Position numbers and translations under genes: made by a program. From Cocos nucifera (taxonomy: Eukaryota; Streptophyta; Magnoliopsida; Arecales; Arecaceae): a DNA stretch of 64,000 nt. Of the stretch, positions 1-12,968 are shown piece by piece. The stretch is from contig QRFJ01002320.1 in assembly GCA_006176705.1 (NCBI GenBank), forward strand, positions 1 through 64,000, given 5' to 3'. The notes beneath the pieces were generated by a model that saw only the letters and a program-made list of their open reading frames with translations, was not told the origin of the DNA and did not search any database. Position 1 is the stretch's first letter. Every line of letters begins with the position of its first letter.

Positions 1-2173
1 TATGAGCCTTCTCATCAAAGTTAATCTGCTTTCCAATACAACTTGTCTTGATAAACCATTTTTCCAAGAAAAGATGGTATATGACTACATACATTGTGTC
101 TTTAGAATATAGAAATAGTATCCTATGACTTTTTAGGATATCCTATGAATCGAGTCTGAAGGATTAAACTCTAACTTATTGCTTGTTGTCTTTTGAACTC
201 AAGTCGACAATTCCAAATTTCCAGATGAATCACAGACTTGTTTCTTACCATGCATATCTCATCGTGTGGTAGGAACGATTTTAGAGAAAACCTATTCAGT
301 AGATAAATTGAAGTTAACAATAAATTCCCCAAAAAAAATCAGGAAGATCTATGAAGCTCATCCATGGATCGGACCATATCCAATAGAGTCTGATTTCTCC
401 GTTCTGAAATTTCGTTGAGTGAGTGTTCTGGTGGAGTTCATTGAGAGACTATGCCATTTTCTTGAGATAGTCTAGGAATTTCGACTAAGATATTCACCCT
501 CTCGATCTGATCGAGACCTTAATAGGTTTTTCAGTTTATTTTTCTACTTCATATCTGAATTCTTTGAACTTTTCAAGGCTTCAGACTTGTGTCTCATAAG
601 ATATCAACATACCCAATCTAGATATAACTCATCGGTAAGATAATGAAGTAGATAAAATTGCTCTAGCCGGCCAAATCAAATGGGCTGCACACATCAAATA
701 TGTACTAGGGCAAGAAGACTGTGGCCTTCCCCATGTCTACAAAAGAAAGTTTTAGTCATTTAAATCTTGAAGACAAGATTCATAAGTTGAATATGACTCG
801 GAAGTCAATGGACTCAAATAGCCCATTTTCTCCCAATTTGTTGATCCCATCTTCTGCTATATGACCTAATCTCAGGTGCCATAAATACCTATCGTTTGGA
901 CTATCCCTAGGTCGTTTGGCATTCACGTTTTGCTCGATAGTTAGAATAGATACATCAATATGTAGTTGATAAAGATCGTTAATAAGGAAACTATTTACAA
1001 TTTTATTTCTTTCATAAAGAATGTTACAATGGTCCTTAAAGAAGGTAATCACATAGCCTTCTAGTGCTAAGCATGAAATAGAAATCAAATTCCTACTAGC
1101 TGCAGGCACATAATAACAGTCTTTTAAAACTAAGTCTAAACCATATGGTAATTGAAGAGGGTATATTCTCACGACTACTGCAGCAACTCTTGCTCCATTA
1201 CGATGCGTAGGATCATGTCTCCATCCCTCAGCCTCTTGCTATCCTCAAGATCCTGCATGAAAGTGCACGAATGAGCACTAGAACTAGAGTCAAGCACCCA
1301 ACTGGATGCAGAAGAAACCGTAAGGTTAGACTCAATAATGAGCATACCTCAAAGGATCTTCCTTCTTATCTTTAGGGTGGCCAGGTAAGTAGGCAGTCCA
1401 ACTTCAATGGCCATCGCTGTTTGCAATGAAAATACTTTTCTTTGGCAGCTTTGATCTTCGGTCTTCGCCTTCTTTTTCCTTGCTCTTCCACTTTTACTTT
1501 TTTTGCAAGACTTTTTTTTTTTTAGAAGACTTTCTTTCGGAGAAGTCCGTTCAATAGCAAAGACTGAGCCTTTAGAATCTTTCATAGAAAGCTCAGACGG
1601 TGATCGCATGTTCAATTAATTCGACCAAGGAGTTTTTGAAGTTTATGCATGTGGTAATTCATGATGAATTGCCCATATGCATCAGTCAAGATTGTAGATA
1701 CATCATTCTGCAGATCCAAGTTAATTCACATCGAGCTTTTCAAGCTCTTTTTCAAGTTTTTGATCATCATCAGATAGTGATCTTGGACTAACTGCCCATC
1801 ACGCATCTTAGCCTTAGAAAGTCATTTCGTGACTTGATACTTGGCTGCGCGACTCTATTCACCAAACATCTCTTGTAGGTGAGCCAACATTTGGTGAGCA
1901 GTCCCGATATCTTCATGTTGGCATTGGAGCTCATCATAACATCGAGCCCAACATGTAATATCTGGCCTTATTATCTTCATCTATCCATTTTTTCAGAGAT
2001 GCTCTCTGTTCAGTGGACGGACGGACTGGTAAGGTGGGAGGGTCCTGATCTAATATATGGGTTAACTTCTCAGAATCCAAAATGATTTTATAGTTCTTGA
2101 GCCAATCTTTATAATTGGATCCGGTCAGTCAATGTGTGTCCAGGATACATGCCAATGGGTTGGAGGCAGACAT
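1..2173 (-). pseudogene. Ty1/copia gag-protease-integrase remnant (Angela/Tork-like), cut by window start
   Basis: This is the decayed 5' part of a copia polyprotein. On the minus strand it opens at an ATG at 2173-2171 with MSASNPLACILDTH, then a stop, then LTGSNYKDWLKNYKIILDSE, which is typical of copia Gag. A degraded zinc knuckle (FHCKQRWPLKLDC) lies near 1385-1440. The GAG-pre-integrase domain is open at 780-1172, with YYVPAASRNLISIS and WHLRLGHI. The integrase core follows at about 240-700, with ENGIVSQ, SERRNQTLLDMVRSM and LLTSIYLLNR. Reverse transcriptase should lie left of the window. Many in-frame stops and frame changes show that it cannot make a polyprotein. Copia assignment is from domain order (integrase before reverse transcriptase). 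The lineage name rests on the LTR start and is less certain. Confidence 0.85.
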
Positions 2174-4016
2174 TTTTCTATAGAGAGTCAAAGATTCTAA
2201 TTAAGAACTTACTATAAATTATGACTTGATCAATTATTTAGGAATTTTATTTTTAAATAAATTAACTTCCACTATTTTTTTGAATCACTATACTCCCTCT
2301 GTAGAGATGCAAAAATCTCCATGATTAATGATTTCTAGTAGATGGTGCGGTCTCACCAACTGACTCATCACCTCACCTAACAGTTATTGGTGATGGGTTA
2401 GCCAATGAGTGAACAACTCTTGTTCAATGATTCTCTAATCATGGTGCACCCAAACTTGGTCTCTAATTCATGAATCTCACCATGTTCAGAATATTGATCT
2501 ACTTCTTAGTTAAGTCAGACCCACCATTTGCACAGACTAGATTCCTAATTGAGTCTCTTACCGTATCCAAAATATTGAGCCCAACTCATCCTCCAGCCCA
2601 TAGTATCCAATGCCTAATAGACATGGTTGTGTCTTCCTGGTGCAACTGAGCCACTGTATCCAGCCGAGAATAATCAACCCCGGAAAGGGTCCGCACATCT
2701 ATAATGGTGGAAGACCTTAGACTTAATCTTTTCTTAGGGAGAATTGATTCAGGTCTCATTAAACTAGACTTATCATAGTCATAAAAATGACTAACCTAGT
2801 GGCATGGGTTAGGCTCAGATTATTGACACCTTAGATCAGAACTGAGTCAATAGATATGGCAGGTAAGGAGACCTGGTGGAAGGGAATGCCCATTAACTCG
2901 TACAAATGCATTTAGATCGGTAGTCCAATTAAAATCAGTCGGTCGTATGTGTCAACTTACCTTAGACACCAATTATTGAGTTGGAAATCAATTGGATTAG
3001 CCTACAATCCAGATTCTAACCTCTGAGCCTAATTAGGTCTTACTTGATCGTGACTCGATCTTAATCCAGACCTAATCCTATTAGGTTAGTCAATTTAAGT
3101 ATTGTTGATCCCATCTAACCAACTCTTGATTCGGTTTGATAAACCAACTTAGACCTAATTGAGCTACCCAGCCCGATCCCAGTATTTGAATATATCTTAG
3201 ATCTAAATTCCTCAATTTTAGACCTACTTAATATTTCATAATCTTAATTCTTAATTAAGTAGGATTTATAAACAAAATATGCATAATAAATCCTAGGGTT
3301 TCAGGATCTAGGATTTTGCAGAAAGTAAGTTTTGGGTTTCTAATTAGGACGAACACAGCAGTACCCCTACACCGTCATAAGAATATTCATCGGATGGAAG
3401 GAAGGGTCTTTAAATCCTTCTTCATTCTTATGACCGGGACGGTCAAGAGGAAACGTCTTAATCAGGAAACATGTATACTATAAAACAGTTTTAGTATATC
3501 ATATATCCAAATATACAAATTAGATCTAATCATGCATATTTTTGCATACATCTCATGTATTGAATCAGCAGATTTCCATATCTTAAATTATCTCATAATA
3601 ATCTAAAAAATTAGATTTAATTGATCTCATCAAAATAAACTCTAATCTAGACAACTATGTAGAATTATTCTACAACTAGTTTAGACATGCATCAATCATA
3701 TCTCATATGATGTTAAAAATTAAATAATTTTATTTACTATTTTTTAGATATTATTATAATAATTATAATATAAAAAAAATAATAAATAAATAAATCTAAA
3801 ATATAATTAAATTAAATTAAATTAAAAATATGCAAGACTATTCTATAGAACTATTCTATTTTAGAACTAGTCATGCATATTTTCTAATCTTAGATCCAAA
3901 TTATTTAATTTAATTTTTTTTATTTTATATCTGATCACATCTTATGTAACATCTGAGATCACTTATTTTTTGATTAAAATAAATTTAAAATTAGATCTAA
4001 ACACTTTAGAACCTTA
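2174..4016 (-). other. Copia untranslated leader between PBS and gag
   Basis: About 1.84 kb with no open frame of note lies between the primer binding site and the Gag ATG of the copia element. It is AT-rich, particularly at 3690-3990, where runs of A, T and AAAT units dominate. I saw no second element boundary here. The leader is long, so a diverged insertion cannot be excluded. Confidence 0.5.
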
Positions 4017-4028
4017 GCTCTAATACCA
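4017..4028 (-). other. Primer binding site of copia element (initiator Met tRNA)
   Basis: On the minus strand the sequence reads TGGTATTAGAGC. This is one base from the standard plant PBS TGGTATCAGAGC, which pairs with the 3' end of initiator methionine tRNA. It lies two bases from the LTR end at 4031, which fixes the element's orientation as minus. Confidence 0.85.
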
Positions 4029-4030
4029 GT

Positions 4031-6311
4031 TGAATAAAATTTTTGATTTCCCGGATCAGATTCGTTCAGATCTGATCGGATCAAGAGATATATTTTAAAA
4101 TTTTTTTTCTTTAATTCAGATTAGATCTAAAATATTTTAGATCTGATTCTTATTATTTTAATAATTAAAATAAATTTAGATAAATTAAATTTAATTTAAT
4201 TTACCTTAACGTAGGGTAATCCTATTATCCATTGATGATCTTGTAAGTAGCGGAAGGTTCTGGATCTCGCCACGCAAGTGCCTGGTCTCTATCGGTATCC
4301 ACTCGGATTGGATCTAGAGATTCTCTTCTTCTCTATCGTATCTCCAAAAATCAGATCTGGATCTGATTTGAAGGATCTTCAAAATATCTTTCAAAAATCA
4401 GCAGTTGTCCTTTGCAGCAGCGCAGTCTTCTAGTTTTCTGTTGCTTTTCTCTCATCTAGATTGCACCAACCAAGATCCCAAACTACTTTGGGCGTGGAGG
4501 GGAGAGGGAGAAGATGGGCTTGGCATGGAGGAGGGAGAGAGAAACAGCCTTGGGGCGTGGAGAATTCAATTCTTTTCAATGCTCTTTGGGTTGGACGCAG
4601 GGTCTTATTTATAGACTATGCGTGATCCAACTCCTCTTCTTCCCAACCAATCATAATCCTTTTGTGAATCAGATCTAAATTTCTGATTGGTGGAAATAGA
4701 GTCCCTTGGATTCTCCTTAGATGGTGCCTAAAGACAGTCAAACTGGTTCTTAGGAGAAGTCTAAATCGGAATCCAAAAAGGAGATGGAGTCCCTGTCCAA
4801 CAGGGACTCCTGGGCGCCTCTAGCTTGGGCACACGCCAAGGGTGGCATGCGCCCTCCTCCTTGCTAGGTTCTGGTAGGAGGACAAGCCCCCACCAGCTCT
4901 TCAATAGGTGCATGATACGTGGACAAAAGTCAACTGTAATGGTTAACATTTGACCAGTCAAAGGTCAACTTTTTGACCAAGTCAAAGGACGAGAAAATGG
5001 CAGGTGACCAAAAAATGGCAGGTATTGTCTTACAAAATAAAGACAACCCTTTTTGATCTGAACAGGCTTCAGTCAGACCAAGTGAAGGCCTCTGATCGAG
5101 CACAAACTCCTTTGGCTCAGTCAGGATAACTATTTATGATAGTAAAAGAAGAACGTTAGGTTCAATCGAGTACTAGCACGATTTTCTTGAACCTAATTGA
5201 ATCTCATTCAGATCAATTGAACTGGATTAGTTCAATTGATGATCACCAAATTCAAATCCTTGCTTGTATGATCTAGTTAGGTTCAGTTCTGTATGGTAAT
5301 AGAATATGTCATGATCTCTATCATTGACATCATCAAAACTCCTTTCGATGGATCAGAACTCTTCTAATTTGAACAGTTAGAATGATCGATCATCTAAATT
5401 ATTCTAATTGCTCCCAAAATCTACCAATGATACCTAGCAGTATATGGTGGCAACTCATCAAAGCTGAATGTGAACCTCTTGGTGCAGCTACTTGTATGAT
5501 TAAGTTCTTCTATCTTGAGCCCCAATCAGATTAGGGTTAAGGTGAACTCGTCAAACCCTAGTTTCTGTCATATGATGTAATCATTCGATTCAAGTCCGAT
5601 GTGAAAAGCTAAATAGAAACTCTTTCTATTATTTCACTCTACCATGGCCATGGGCTTCTGGACTTGATTCTCATGATCATCATAGGGCTGTTCCTCTACC
5701 ACCGAGGTAGATAGATTCCATCTTGATGCAATCCAGTTCCTACAATAAACATGCTATAGCCAACATACACCTCAGGGTTCCGAATGGCTAGGAGACCAAG
5801 TTATGGTGTAGTCAAACTATAACACTCTCAAGGTGAATTGCCGATGCACCTCAGATCAAAGAATCAGACACATCACTGCAGCATCGAGTCAGTCATTGAC
5901 GAGAAGGTAGACTTCCTAATGACTACTCGAGGTGGTCACGCTCAGTGCCCTCATTCTCTAACGAGTATCTGTACTCTTGCTCAAGTATCTCCACACCGTA
6001 GACTCAAGACTCATCTACTAAAGAGAAGCGATTGTACATCAATCTTTCAGATCAATCACCATCCTCGTGATGATCCTATGATCGGTAGCATTTTATGAGT
6101 TAATAATGATTATTTATGTCTTAAATTTTCAACTCTTAAAAATATGAATTATCATTATCATTAACTCAAAGGAGATATTATAGACACTAAATACACATAT
6201 GTGATAGAAAATAATCCATTTTATTGATTTTAGTCAAAATTACAGTTTTGCCTCTAGAAGTGTATTACAAGTGTCAGCCAATTCTGACTTCTAGGGCACA
6301 TATATCTAACA
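4031..6311 (-). repeat. 5' LTR of copia element (2281 bp)
   Basis: The LTR is bounded by TG and CA: on the minus strand it starts TGTTAGATATATGTGCCC at 6311 and ends at 4031 next to the PBS. The start resembles Angela-type LTRs of monocots (TGTTGGAAATATGCCC, from memory of the family). A TATA box (TATAAATA on the minus strand) is at 4606-4613. The 3' LTR lies outside the window. Gypsy A integrase coding resumes at 6312, so this element inserted into gypsy A; the 5-bp target copy expected at 6312-6316 cannot be checked without the other side. Confidence 0.85.
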
Positions 6312-9300
6312 GATTTGCTTAGAAATTCTGTGAATTATTTTACTCATTGAAACTTTCAACTCGGGCTGAGGAAATTTTGAATTCAATTGGGATAATTGCT
6401 TCAATTCCAAATGCCAAAGCAAATGGAGTTTCTCCAGTAGGCAACCTTTGGATGGTTTTATATGCCCAAAGTACATGATAATGTTCATCCATCCATGTCC
6501 CTTTTGCTCGCTCAAGTCTCGCTTTTATGCCTTGCAGCAAAGTTTGATTGGTTACTTTAGCTTCACCATTCACCTAAGGATGTGCCACAAATGTCAAATG
6601 ATGAGAAATATTTAAGTCTTCATATAATTCAGCAAACTTTGCTCCTATAAATTAGCATCCATTATCAGTGATCAATGTCTAGGATAGACCGAACCTGCAT
6701 ATAATGGATTTTCAAACAAAATCTTGCACTTTAGCTTCAGTAATCTTTGCTAAAGGTTCAACCTCAATCCACTTAATAAAGTAATCCACTACTACTAAGA
6801 GAAATTTCTACTGTCTAGATACCATGAAAAATGATCCAAGTACATCTATTCCTTATTGTGCAAATGGCCAAAAGGCACTCAAAGGTATAAGTAAGGATGC
6901 TAGTTGCCACTGAATATTGGCATTTCTTTCATCTCGATCATATCTTTTGACATAATTGACTGCATCCTAGTGCATGGTTGGCCAATAATACTCTTGTCGA
7001 AGTAACTTATAAGATAATGACCTTGCTCCAAGATGATTTTCGTATATACCTTCCTTAGAGCATAATTAGCTTCAGATGATCAAAGATATTTAAGGATCGA
7101 CAAGGAATAAGACCTCTTATATAATTTATTTTCATATAAAATGTAGTGAGAGGTATGGTTTTTCAACTTTCAAACTCTTTTAAGATCTCTAAGAAGGATG
7201 TCATCTTTGAGATATAAGACCAATGGATCAATCTAGCTGAGTTTATGATCTACTTGCATTATTATTTGAGGTTCCTTCTAACTTGGTTGCTAAAGAACTT
7301 CGAAGAAAACTTCTTTGGATAAGTCATTTAGAGCCAAAGTAGCCAATTTGGATAGGAGGTCTGCTTTAGAATTCTCTATTCTTGGAATTTGCTAAATGTC
7401 GAAGCTTTTAAAGTTTGAGGTTAAGCTTTTCATCTTATCCAAATATTTTCTCCCATTTTTTTTTCATGCTTCATAACTACCATTGACATGTCCTACCACC
7501 AATTATGAATCACTATAGATTTTCAAATGATTTATCCTCAATTTTTTTGCTATTTTTAATCCTGCTATCAGAGCTTCATATTCTGTTCCATTATTCATTA
7601 CTGAAAATTCAAAGTGTAGTGCATATTCGGCAATAATCCCTTCTAGAATAATAAGAATCAAGCTTGCATCCACTTTAGAAGTATTGGATGAGCCATCAAC
7701 ATATATGGCCTAGAAGATTTTAGAAAAGTCTGCTTTCTCTTTAGAAAAGTTCAGCTGGAGATTAGAAGTACTAGCTTCCTATTGCTCAGACTCAGCCGAA
7801 TCCAGAATAGTACATTCGACCATAAAATCGATCAGTATTTGATCTTTAATAAACAGTCGAGGTTGGAACTTTATATCAAATTTTGTAAGCTCGATTGCTC
7901 ATTTTGCAATTCTTTCAAAGGTACCAGATTGATGAAGGACCATTTTTATGGATTGATTCATGAGAATCGTTATTGTATGCCCTTGGAAATAATATCGGAG
8001 CTTCTTGACTGCAATCAATAAAGCATAGATTAGCTTTTCTAATCTAATATACCTTATTTTAGCATCTCTCAGGACTCGACTTATATAGTAGATCAGCTTT
8101 TGGATTTTATTTTTCTCTCTAATTAAGATAGCTCCCATGGTCATGGTGACACCACTAAATACAAGAATAATTCTTCACCAGACTCAAGTTTGGCAAGGAG
8201 GGGAGGTGAGCTGAGGTAGGTTTTCAGTTCTTCAAAGACTTGCTGATATTTCAAAGTTCAATAAAATTTTTTGATTATTTAAGCACTTAGAAGAAAGGCA
8301 TATAATGTTCTGCCGATCTTGAAACAAAATGATTCAAAGTTGCAATCTTCTCCATCAGGCATTAAACTTCTTTTATGATTTTGGAAACTATCATTTCTCG
8401 AATGGCTCGGATCTTCTCCGAATTTGTCTCTATGCTGCGCCTTGACACCATAAATCCCAAAAACTTTTTTGAGATTACTTCAAAAGCATATTTTGTTGGT
8501 TTTAGATTCATTTTATACCTCATGAGAGTGTTGAATGTTTCTTTCAAGTTGGCAATATGATTTTCTGAAGATCGGCTTTTAACAAACATATCATCCACAT
8601 AAACTTTCATGTTGCAGTCGATCTACTTCTTGAGGATTTTGTTCATCAGGCACTGATACGTTGCATCTATATTTTTGAGTTCGAATGGCATAATCCTATA
8701 ATAATAAAGACCATGATCAGTAATAAAAGTAGTTTTCTCCTCATCTTCAAATGCCATCCGAATTTGATTATAATTAGAAAAGACATCTATGAAGGTAAGG
8801 AGCTCATGACCTAAGGTTGCATCTACTAAATGATCAATTCGAGATATGAGATAGCTATTTTTTGGGCAGATCTTGTTCAAATCAGTGAAATCGATGCATA
8901 TTCTCCACTTTCTATTTGCTTTCTTCACGAGGATCATATTTGCTATCCAGTCTAAGTAAGATACTTCTTGAATGAATTGAGCTTTAAAAAGCTTATCCAC
9001 CTCATCTATAATTGCCTTTTGATGCTTTGGTGCAAAGCTTCGCTTCTTTTGTTTCATATGTCGATGTGCATGATCTACACTTAAATGATGCTCCATCACC
9101 TCTACATCAATCCTAGGCATATCTATAGAAATCCAAGCAAAAATATCTACATTCTTTTGTAAAAAGATGATAAGCTGTCTTTAACTTCGTCATCTAAATT
9201 TGAACCTATTTCACCTGCATGATCTTTATTCCCATCATTTAAAGAGATTATGACAAGATTATCAATAGATTTCCCTCGCTCTTCAATTAAGTTATCTTGA

Positions 9301-9780
9301 ACATCCAAACCATCCACTAGGTAGCTTTGAACTGCTTACCATTTTGCAAAGTAATTGTATAACAATGCCGCGCCAGAGCTTGATCATCTTAGATTTTTTC
9401 GACTTCAAATTCTATTAGGAACTTGATCTTCAGATAATATGTTGACACTATAGCTTGGAGTGTATTAAGTTTGGATCATTCGAGAATAATATTATATGCA
9501 AAAGGAGCCTTTACTACTAGAAAATCAATCGAAGCTTGGGATTGTTTTGGATGCTGACCTGCCATAACTAATACAGTGATTATTCCTTCAACCGATATTG
9601 CATCACCAATAAATTCTACTAGAGAAGAACTTAGTGGATCCATATGACTATTAGGTTTAGACATCTTAGAGAAAGCATCATAAAACAAGACATCGATAGA
9701 ACTTCTATTATCAACCAAGACACGATGTACATCATAGTTTGTAATATTTAAAAAAATTACAATCATATCATCATATTAAA
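6312..9780 (-). pseudogene. Ty3/gypsy (Tat-type) pol remnant, gypsy A
   Basis: Decayed pol of a gypsy element, read on the minus strand from high to low coordinates. Protease at 9476-9766 has VHRVLVDNRSS instead of the usual DNGSS or DTGSS. Reverse transcriptase at 8362-9120 has KWRICIDFTDLNK, ATLGHELLTFIDVF and the YVDDM box at about 8590-8605. The first RNase H is at 7899-8144 (YYISRVLRDAKIRY). A second RNase H is at about 7500-7730, with YVDGSSN. Integrase runs from about 7130 and its C-terminal part (TWMDEHYHVLWAYKT, LPTGETPFALAFGIEA) is cut at 6312 by the copia insertion. Protease-RT-RNH-second RNH-INT order with an extra RNase H is characteristic of the Tat lineage. Stops and frame changes throughout make it non-functional. 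Gypsy B carries a close relative. Confidence 0.9.
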
Positions 9781-11225
9781 ATTAAACCTCTTGTGCATCT
9801 TTTTCAATAAAAGTGATGGATTTCTTAGTCCTCTGCCTCTTCATTGATTTTGCCGATCCACTAGCTTCTTCCTATCGATGTCCTTCAACTATGGTGTTGA
9901 TAATCTCAAGTGGGGTTCGGTCTCCTTGAGGTTCTTCTTATGTGGCTGCTCAGATGGTGAAAGAGCTCTGGGCTGCTCTTTCCTTCTCTCAGACCGACAT
10001 TGCAAGAATCGGTTTAGCCGATCTCACCTAATTAACTCCTCAATTTTATTCTGGAGTTGGATACACTCTTCAGTATCATGATCATGATCATGATCATGAA
10101 GGTACAGAGAATACTTATTGGGATTGTGCTTACTTGGATGACATCGCAATCTTTCCAATCTCGATAATTGCTCCTTAATTTCCATCAGAACTTAAGTTTT
10201 CGGAGCATTCAAGGGAGCATAGTTATTGAACCTTCTAGGAGGGAGGCTTCACCACATTCTTCTATCTGGGCTTCTTGGCCAACAAGCCTGAGTTCAGATT
10301 TTTTTGCATTTAGAAGGTGTCCTAGAACACAACCGACTTTCTCTTGGCTTTTCTGCAAGCGTGGGCTTGCTAGGCTCTCCTGTCTGTCGCTTCCTTACAA
10401 CATTATTCTACAGCTTGAAGGCTTCTTCAGCTCGGGTATAGCCTTCAGCCCGAGCCAGTACATCGATGAAATTTTGGAGGTATTTGTTCTCTAGCAAGAT
10501 GATGAGATAATTCTTCAAAAGACCACCCTTTAGAGTAGCGATTGCAACAGATTGGTCCAAATTTTGGACTTCTAGAGCAGCGGTGTTAAAGCGGCTGACA
10601 TAGGCTCAAATGGATTCTCCCTCTTTTTACTTGATGTTAATGAGAGAATTCGACCCTTTCTTCTGACGCTGACTATTGATGAAATGAGCTGCAAACTGAT
10701 GGCTCAACTAATTAAAGAAATAAATGGTATCCAATTTTAGGCCCGAGTATCAACTTTGTGCCGCGTCCTTCAGGGTTAATGGAAAAGCTCAGCATAGAAT
10801 AGCATCTGATGTACCATGCAGCAACATCATGATTCAAAATACCTCCAAGTGGTCGATTGGATTTGAAGTCCCATCATAACTTTCAAACTAGAAAAGCTTG
10901 AAGTTCGATGGAATAGGCTCTTGCATAATCTAGGTAGTGAAAGGTGGGTTAATGCAAATCTCATTATTTCAGGTAGAGACTGAATGGCGGAGCTCCTCAA
11001 TCCGCCTATTCATCTCCTAAAACTTTCGATCGAGATCATCATCTCAACCATGAATCTTAAAGTACAGCAAACTTGATTGGGATAGAGACTTTCCAGGAAT
11101 GGAATCGTGCTCAGAGCAGGGACTCACAGCTTTCTATTTTTTCTTTTCAAAATTTTTTAGCAGGCTTCTCCAAGTGGGTTTCCCCTACTCTAAATCTTGG
11201 TATTCTGGCGATGGTTTTTCAAGTG
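9781..11225 (-). pseudogene. Gypsy A gag, 3' part, split from its start by the Athila-like element
   Basis: This is the C-terminal portion of the gypsy A Gag reading, continued from 18417-18628. Near 10040-10110 it has the zinc-knuckle-like region SLYLHDHDHDHDTEECIQL, matching CLYHHDHGHDTEKYIQL in gypsy B. The His-Asp run comes from a short tandem GATCAT stretch at 10079-10104. The region before the knuckle (10500-11000) aligns by eye with the gypsy B Gag around DGTTDPVDHLKVFW. Several stops interrupt it. The Athila-like element is inserted at 11226-11230, the first copy of the GTGCC target duplication. Confidence 0.75.
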
Positions 11226-11230
11226 GTGCC
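11226..11230. repeat. Target site duplication of Athila-like element, left copy (GTGCC)
   Basis: The five bases before the LTR start at 11231 are GTGCC, identical to the five bases after the other LTR at 18412-18416. The gypsy A gag region continues on both sides. Confidence 0.93.
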
Positions 11231-12857
11231 TGATAAGTATAATAAATTCATCAATAAAAGTATTAATTTATCAATTAATTAATATTAATTTTTAAGAATT
11301 AATAATCAATTTATATATAATTTTTAAAAAATTCATATTTTTATTAATTAAAAAATTAATTAAAAAATAAAAAAATAATAATAAAAATTAAAAAATAAAA
11401 TTTTATTATCAATAGAAAGAGCTCATTTTTTTGATCATAATGAAATAAATTTTAAGAAAAACGGAGCTAAAATGGAAAAGATATGAATTTTGAAAGATAT
11501 AAAATAAATAAAAATTAAATAAAAAAAAAAAAGAAAATGGCTCAGCCGGCTCCGCAAGCCGAGCCACCAAGCCAAGCCAAGCCATCAAGCCGACTCAGCC
11601 GTTGAAGCCATCAGCCGGTCCACGATCCTAGGCGTGGACCGCCAGCTCAGCAAATTCCGGCGAATCAGAGATTGCCACGTGGTGGACCTAGACCCCTTAA
11701 GGGTCTACAGAAATTTATCGCGGCTCACAAGGGTAATTTAGTCTTTTCGTCCGACAACAAGCGGCGCTGATTGGTTGCGGTGTGCGGTGCGGCCGGTCCA
11801 CGCGGTCCATGGGAACAGTTATTGCGCGATCGGACGGATGTGGTTGTTTGCGGTCAGGATCGGACGGCTGTGGTTGCTTCCGAATTTTATTCAGATACAA
11901 ACATCACGCGGATCACCATCGGACGGCAGCGCTCGATCCAGGCGATGATCCGACGGTCCAGAATGCTGCCGGCGGTGATCAAGACTCCCGAAGCGCGATT
12001 TGCGGCCAGATTTCCTCGATCAAGCGCGATCCAACGGCCAGAATTTAATCCGACCCGATCTGAGCTTATCTGCATCCGATTTTGATGATTTTTGGACCGT
12101 TGGATTCCTGTTGAATGGCTGGATTTTATCAGATTTACCAGAGTCATATCAGAGCTATTTTGATTCAAATTTTATCCAAATTTCTTTATATTTTTATGAT
12201 TACAAAGGCTATTAGTCCCATATTGCCTTTAGAAAAAAATATCCAGCCCTCCTAGCTCTATAAAAAGGACCCCAGGCCATCAAAAATTCAATATCTCCGA
12301 TCAAGGTGAAGCTTTGGTACAGGGCGAAGCCAGGCTATGGGTTAAAGGCTGCTTCGAAGCAACGGGTGCCGAGAAGAAGAGCCGAGCTTCTACACCATCT
12401 TTCTGCCAATGCCGATCCAAGATCAGAGATCAGGCTATTTTATTTTATTTTTTTTAAATTTTATGTATTTAAATTCTAAAATTTTAAGTTAATAAAAATT
12501 TTATTTTTGCATTTTAATTTCTTAGCTTTTTATTTTTATTGCAATTTAATTTTCTGCACTTTAATTATTATTTTTTTTTGCAAGTAGATGCTAAGATCTA
12601 ACTAGTAGATCTTAGTACCAAGTTTAAATTCCTGCACCTTTTAATTTTTATTTTTTCAATTTTCCGACTTCACTTTTGATCCCAAAATTCAAATTTTTTC
12701 TTTTTCTTTTAAAAAATCAAAGATTTCAAATCTAAAAACACTACCTTCCCTGTGGATTCGACCCGACTCACTACTATTTACGTATTTTCAATAATTTTAA
12801 GAAGTCGGATTAAACTGATAAACACGGTGTCTTAACGACAACATCGCGTTCCTATCA
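11231..12857 (+). repeat. 5' LTR of Athila-like element
   Basis: This 1627-bp LTR begins TGATAAGTATAATAAATTC and ends CGTTCCTATCA. A TATA box (TATAAAAAGG) is at 12259-12268 and is conserved in the 3' LTR. The U3 portion is AT-rich at first, then GC-rich from about 11540, with repeated AGCCGA/AGCCAAGCC motifs. The short open frames inside it recur in the other LTR and are not genes. Confidence 0.95.
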
Positions 12858-12863
12858 AGTTTT

Positions 12864-12881
12864 TGGCGCCGTTGCCGGGGA
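12864..12881 (+). other. Primer binding site (Asp tRNA), first copy
   Basis: TGGCGCCGTTGCCGGGGA is the exact complement of the 3' end of plant tRNA-Asp(GTC), including CCA. It starts six bases after the LTR end. The same 18 bases recur at 12951-12968, embedded in a longer repeat. Confidence 0.93.
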
Positions 12882-12950
12882 AGGTTTTTGATTTTTGATT
12901 TTGATTTCTTTGATTTATTAAAAATAATTTCGGCAAACGCACCAAGTTTT

Positions 12951-12968
12951 TGGCGCCGTTGCCGGGGA
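12951..12968 (+). repeat. Duplicate of the Asp-tRNA primer binding site
   Basis: This is a second exact copy of the 18-base PBS, 87 bases downstream of the first. The copied unit includes the flanking CAAGTTTT on its left and AGG on its right. The first copy is at the canonical position next to the LTR. Confidence 0.93.

Noticed and set aside
11771..12085. Frames of 71-104 residues in the Athila-like LTRs, present at 11771-12215 and again at 17332-17776
   Set aside because: They lie upstream of or across the LTR promoter, recur only because the LTR is duplicated, and show no protein motif.
12864..12881. Possible tRNA gene fragment
   Set aside because: The sequence is the complement of a tRNA 3' end including CCA, as expected for a primer binding site and not for a nuclear tRNA gene.
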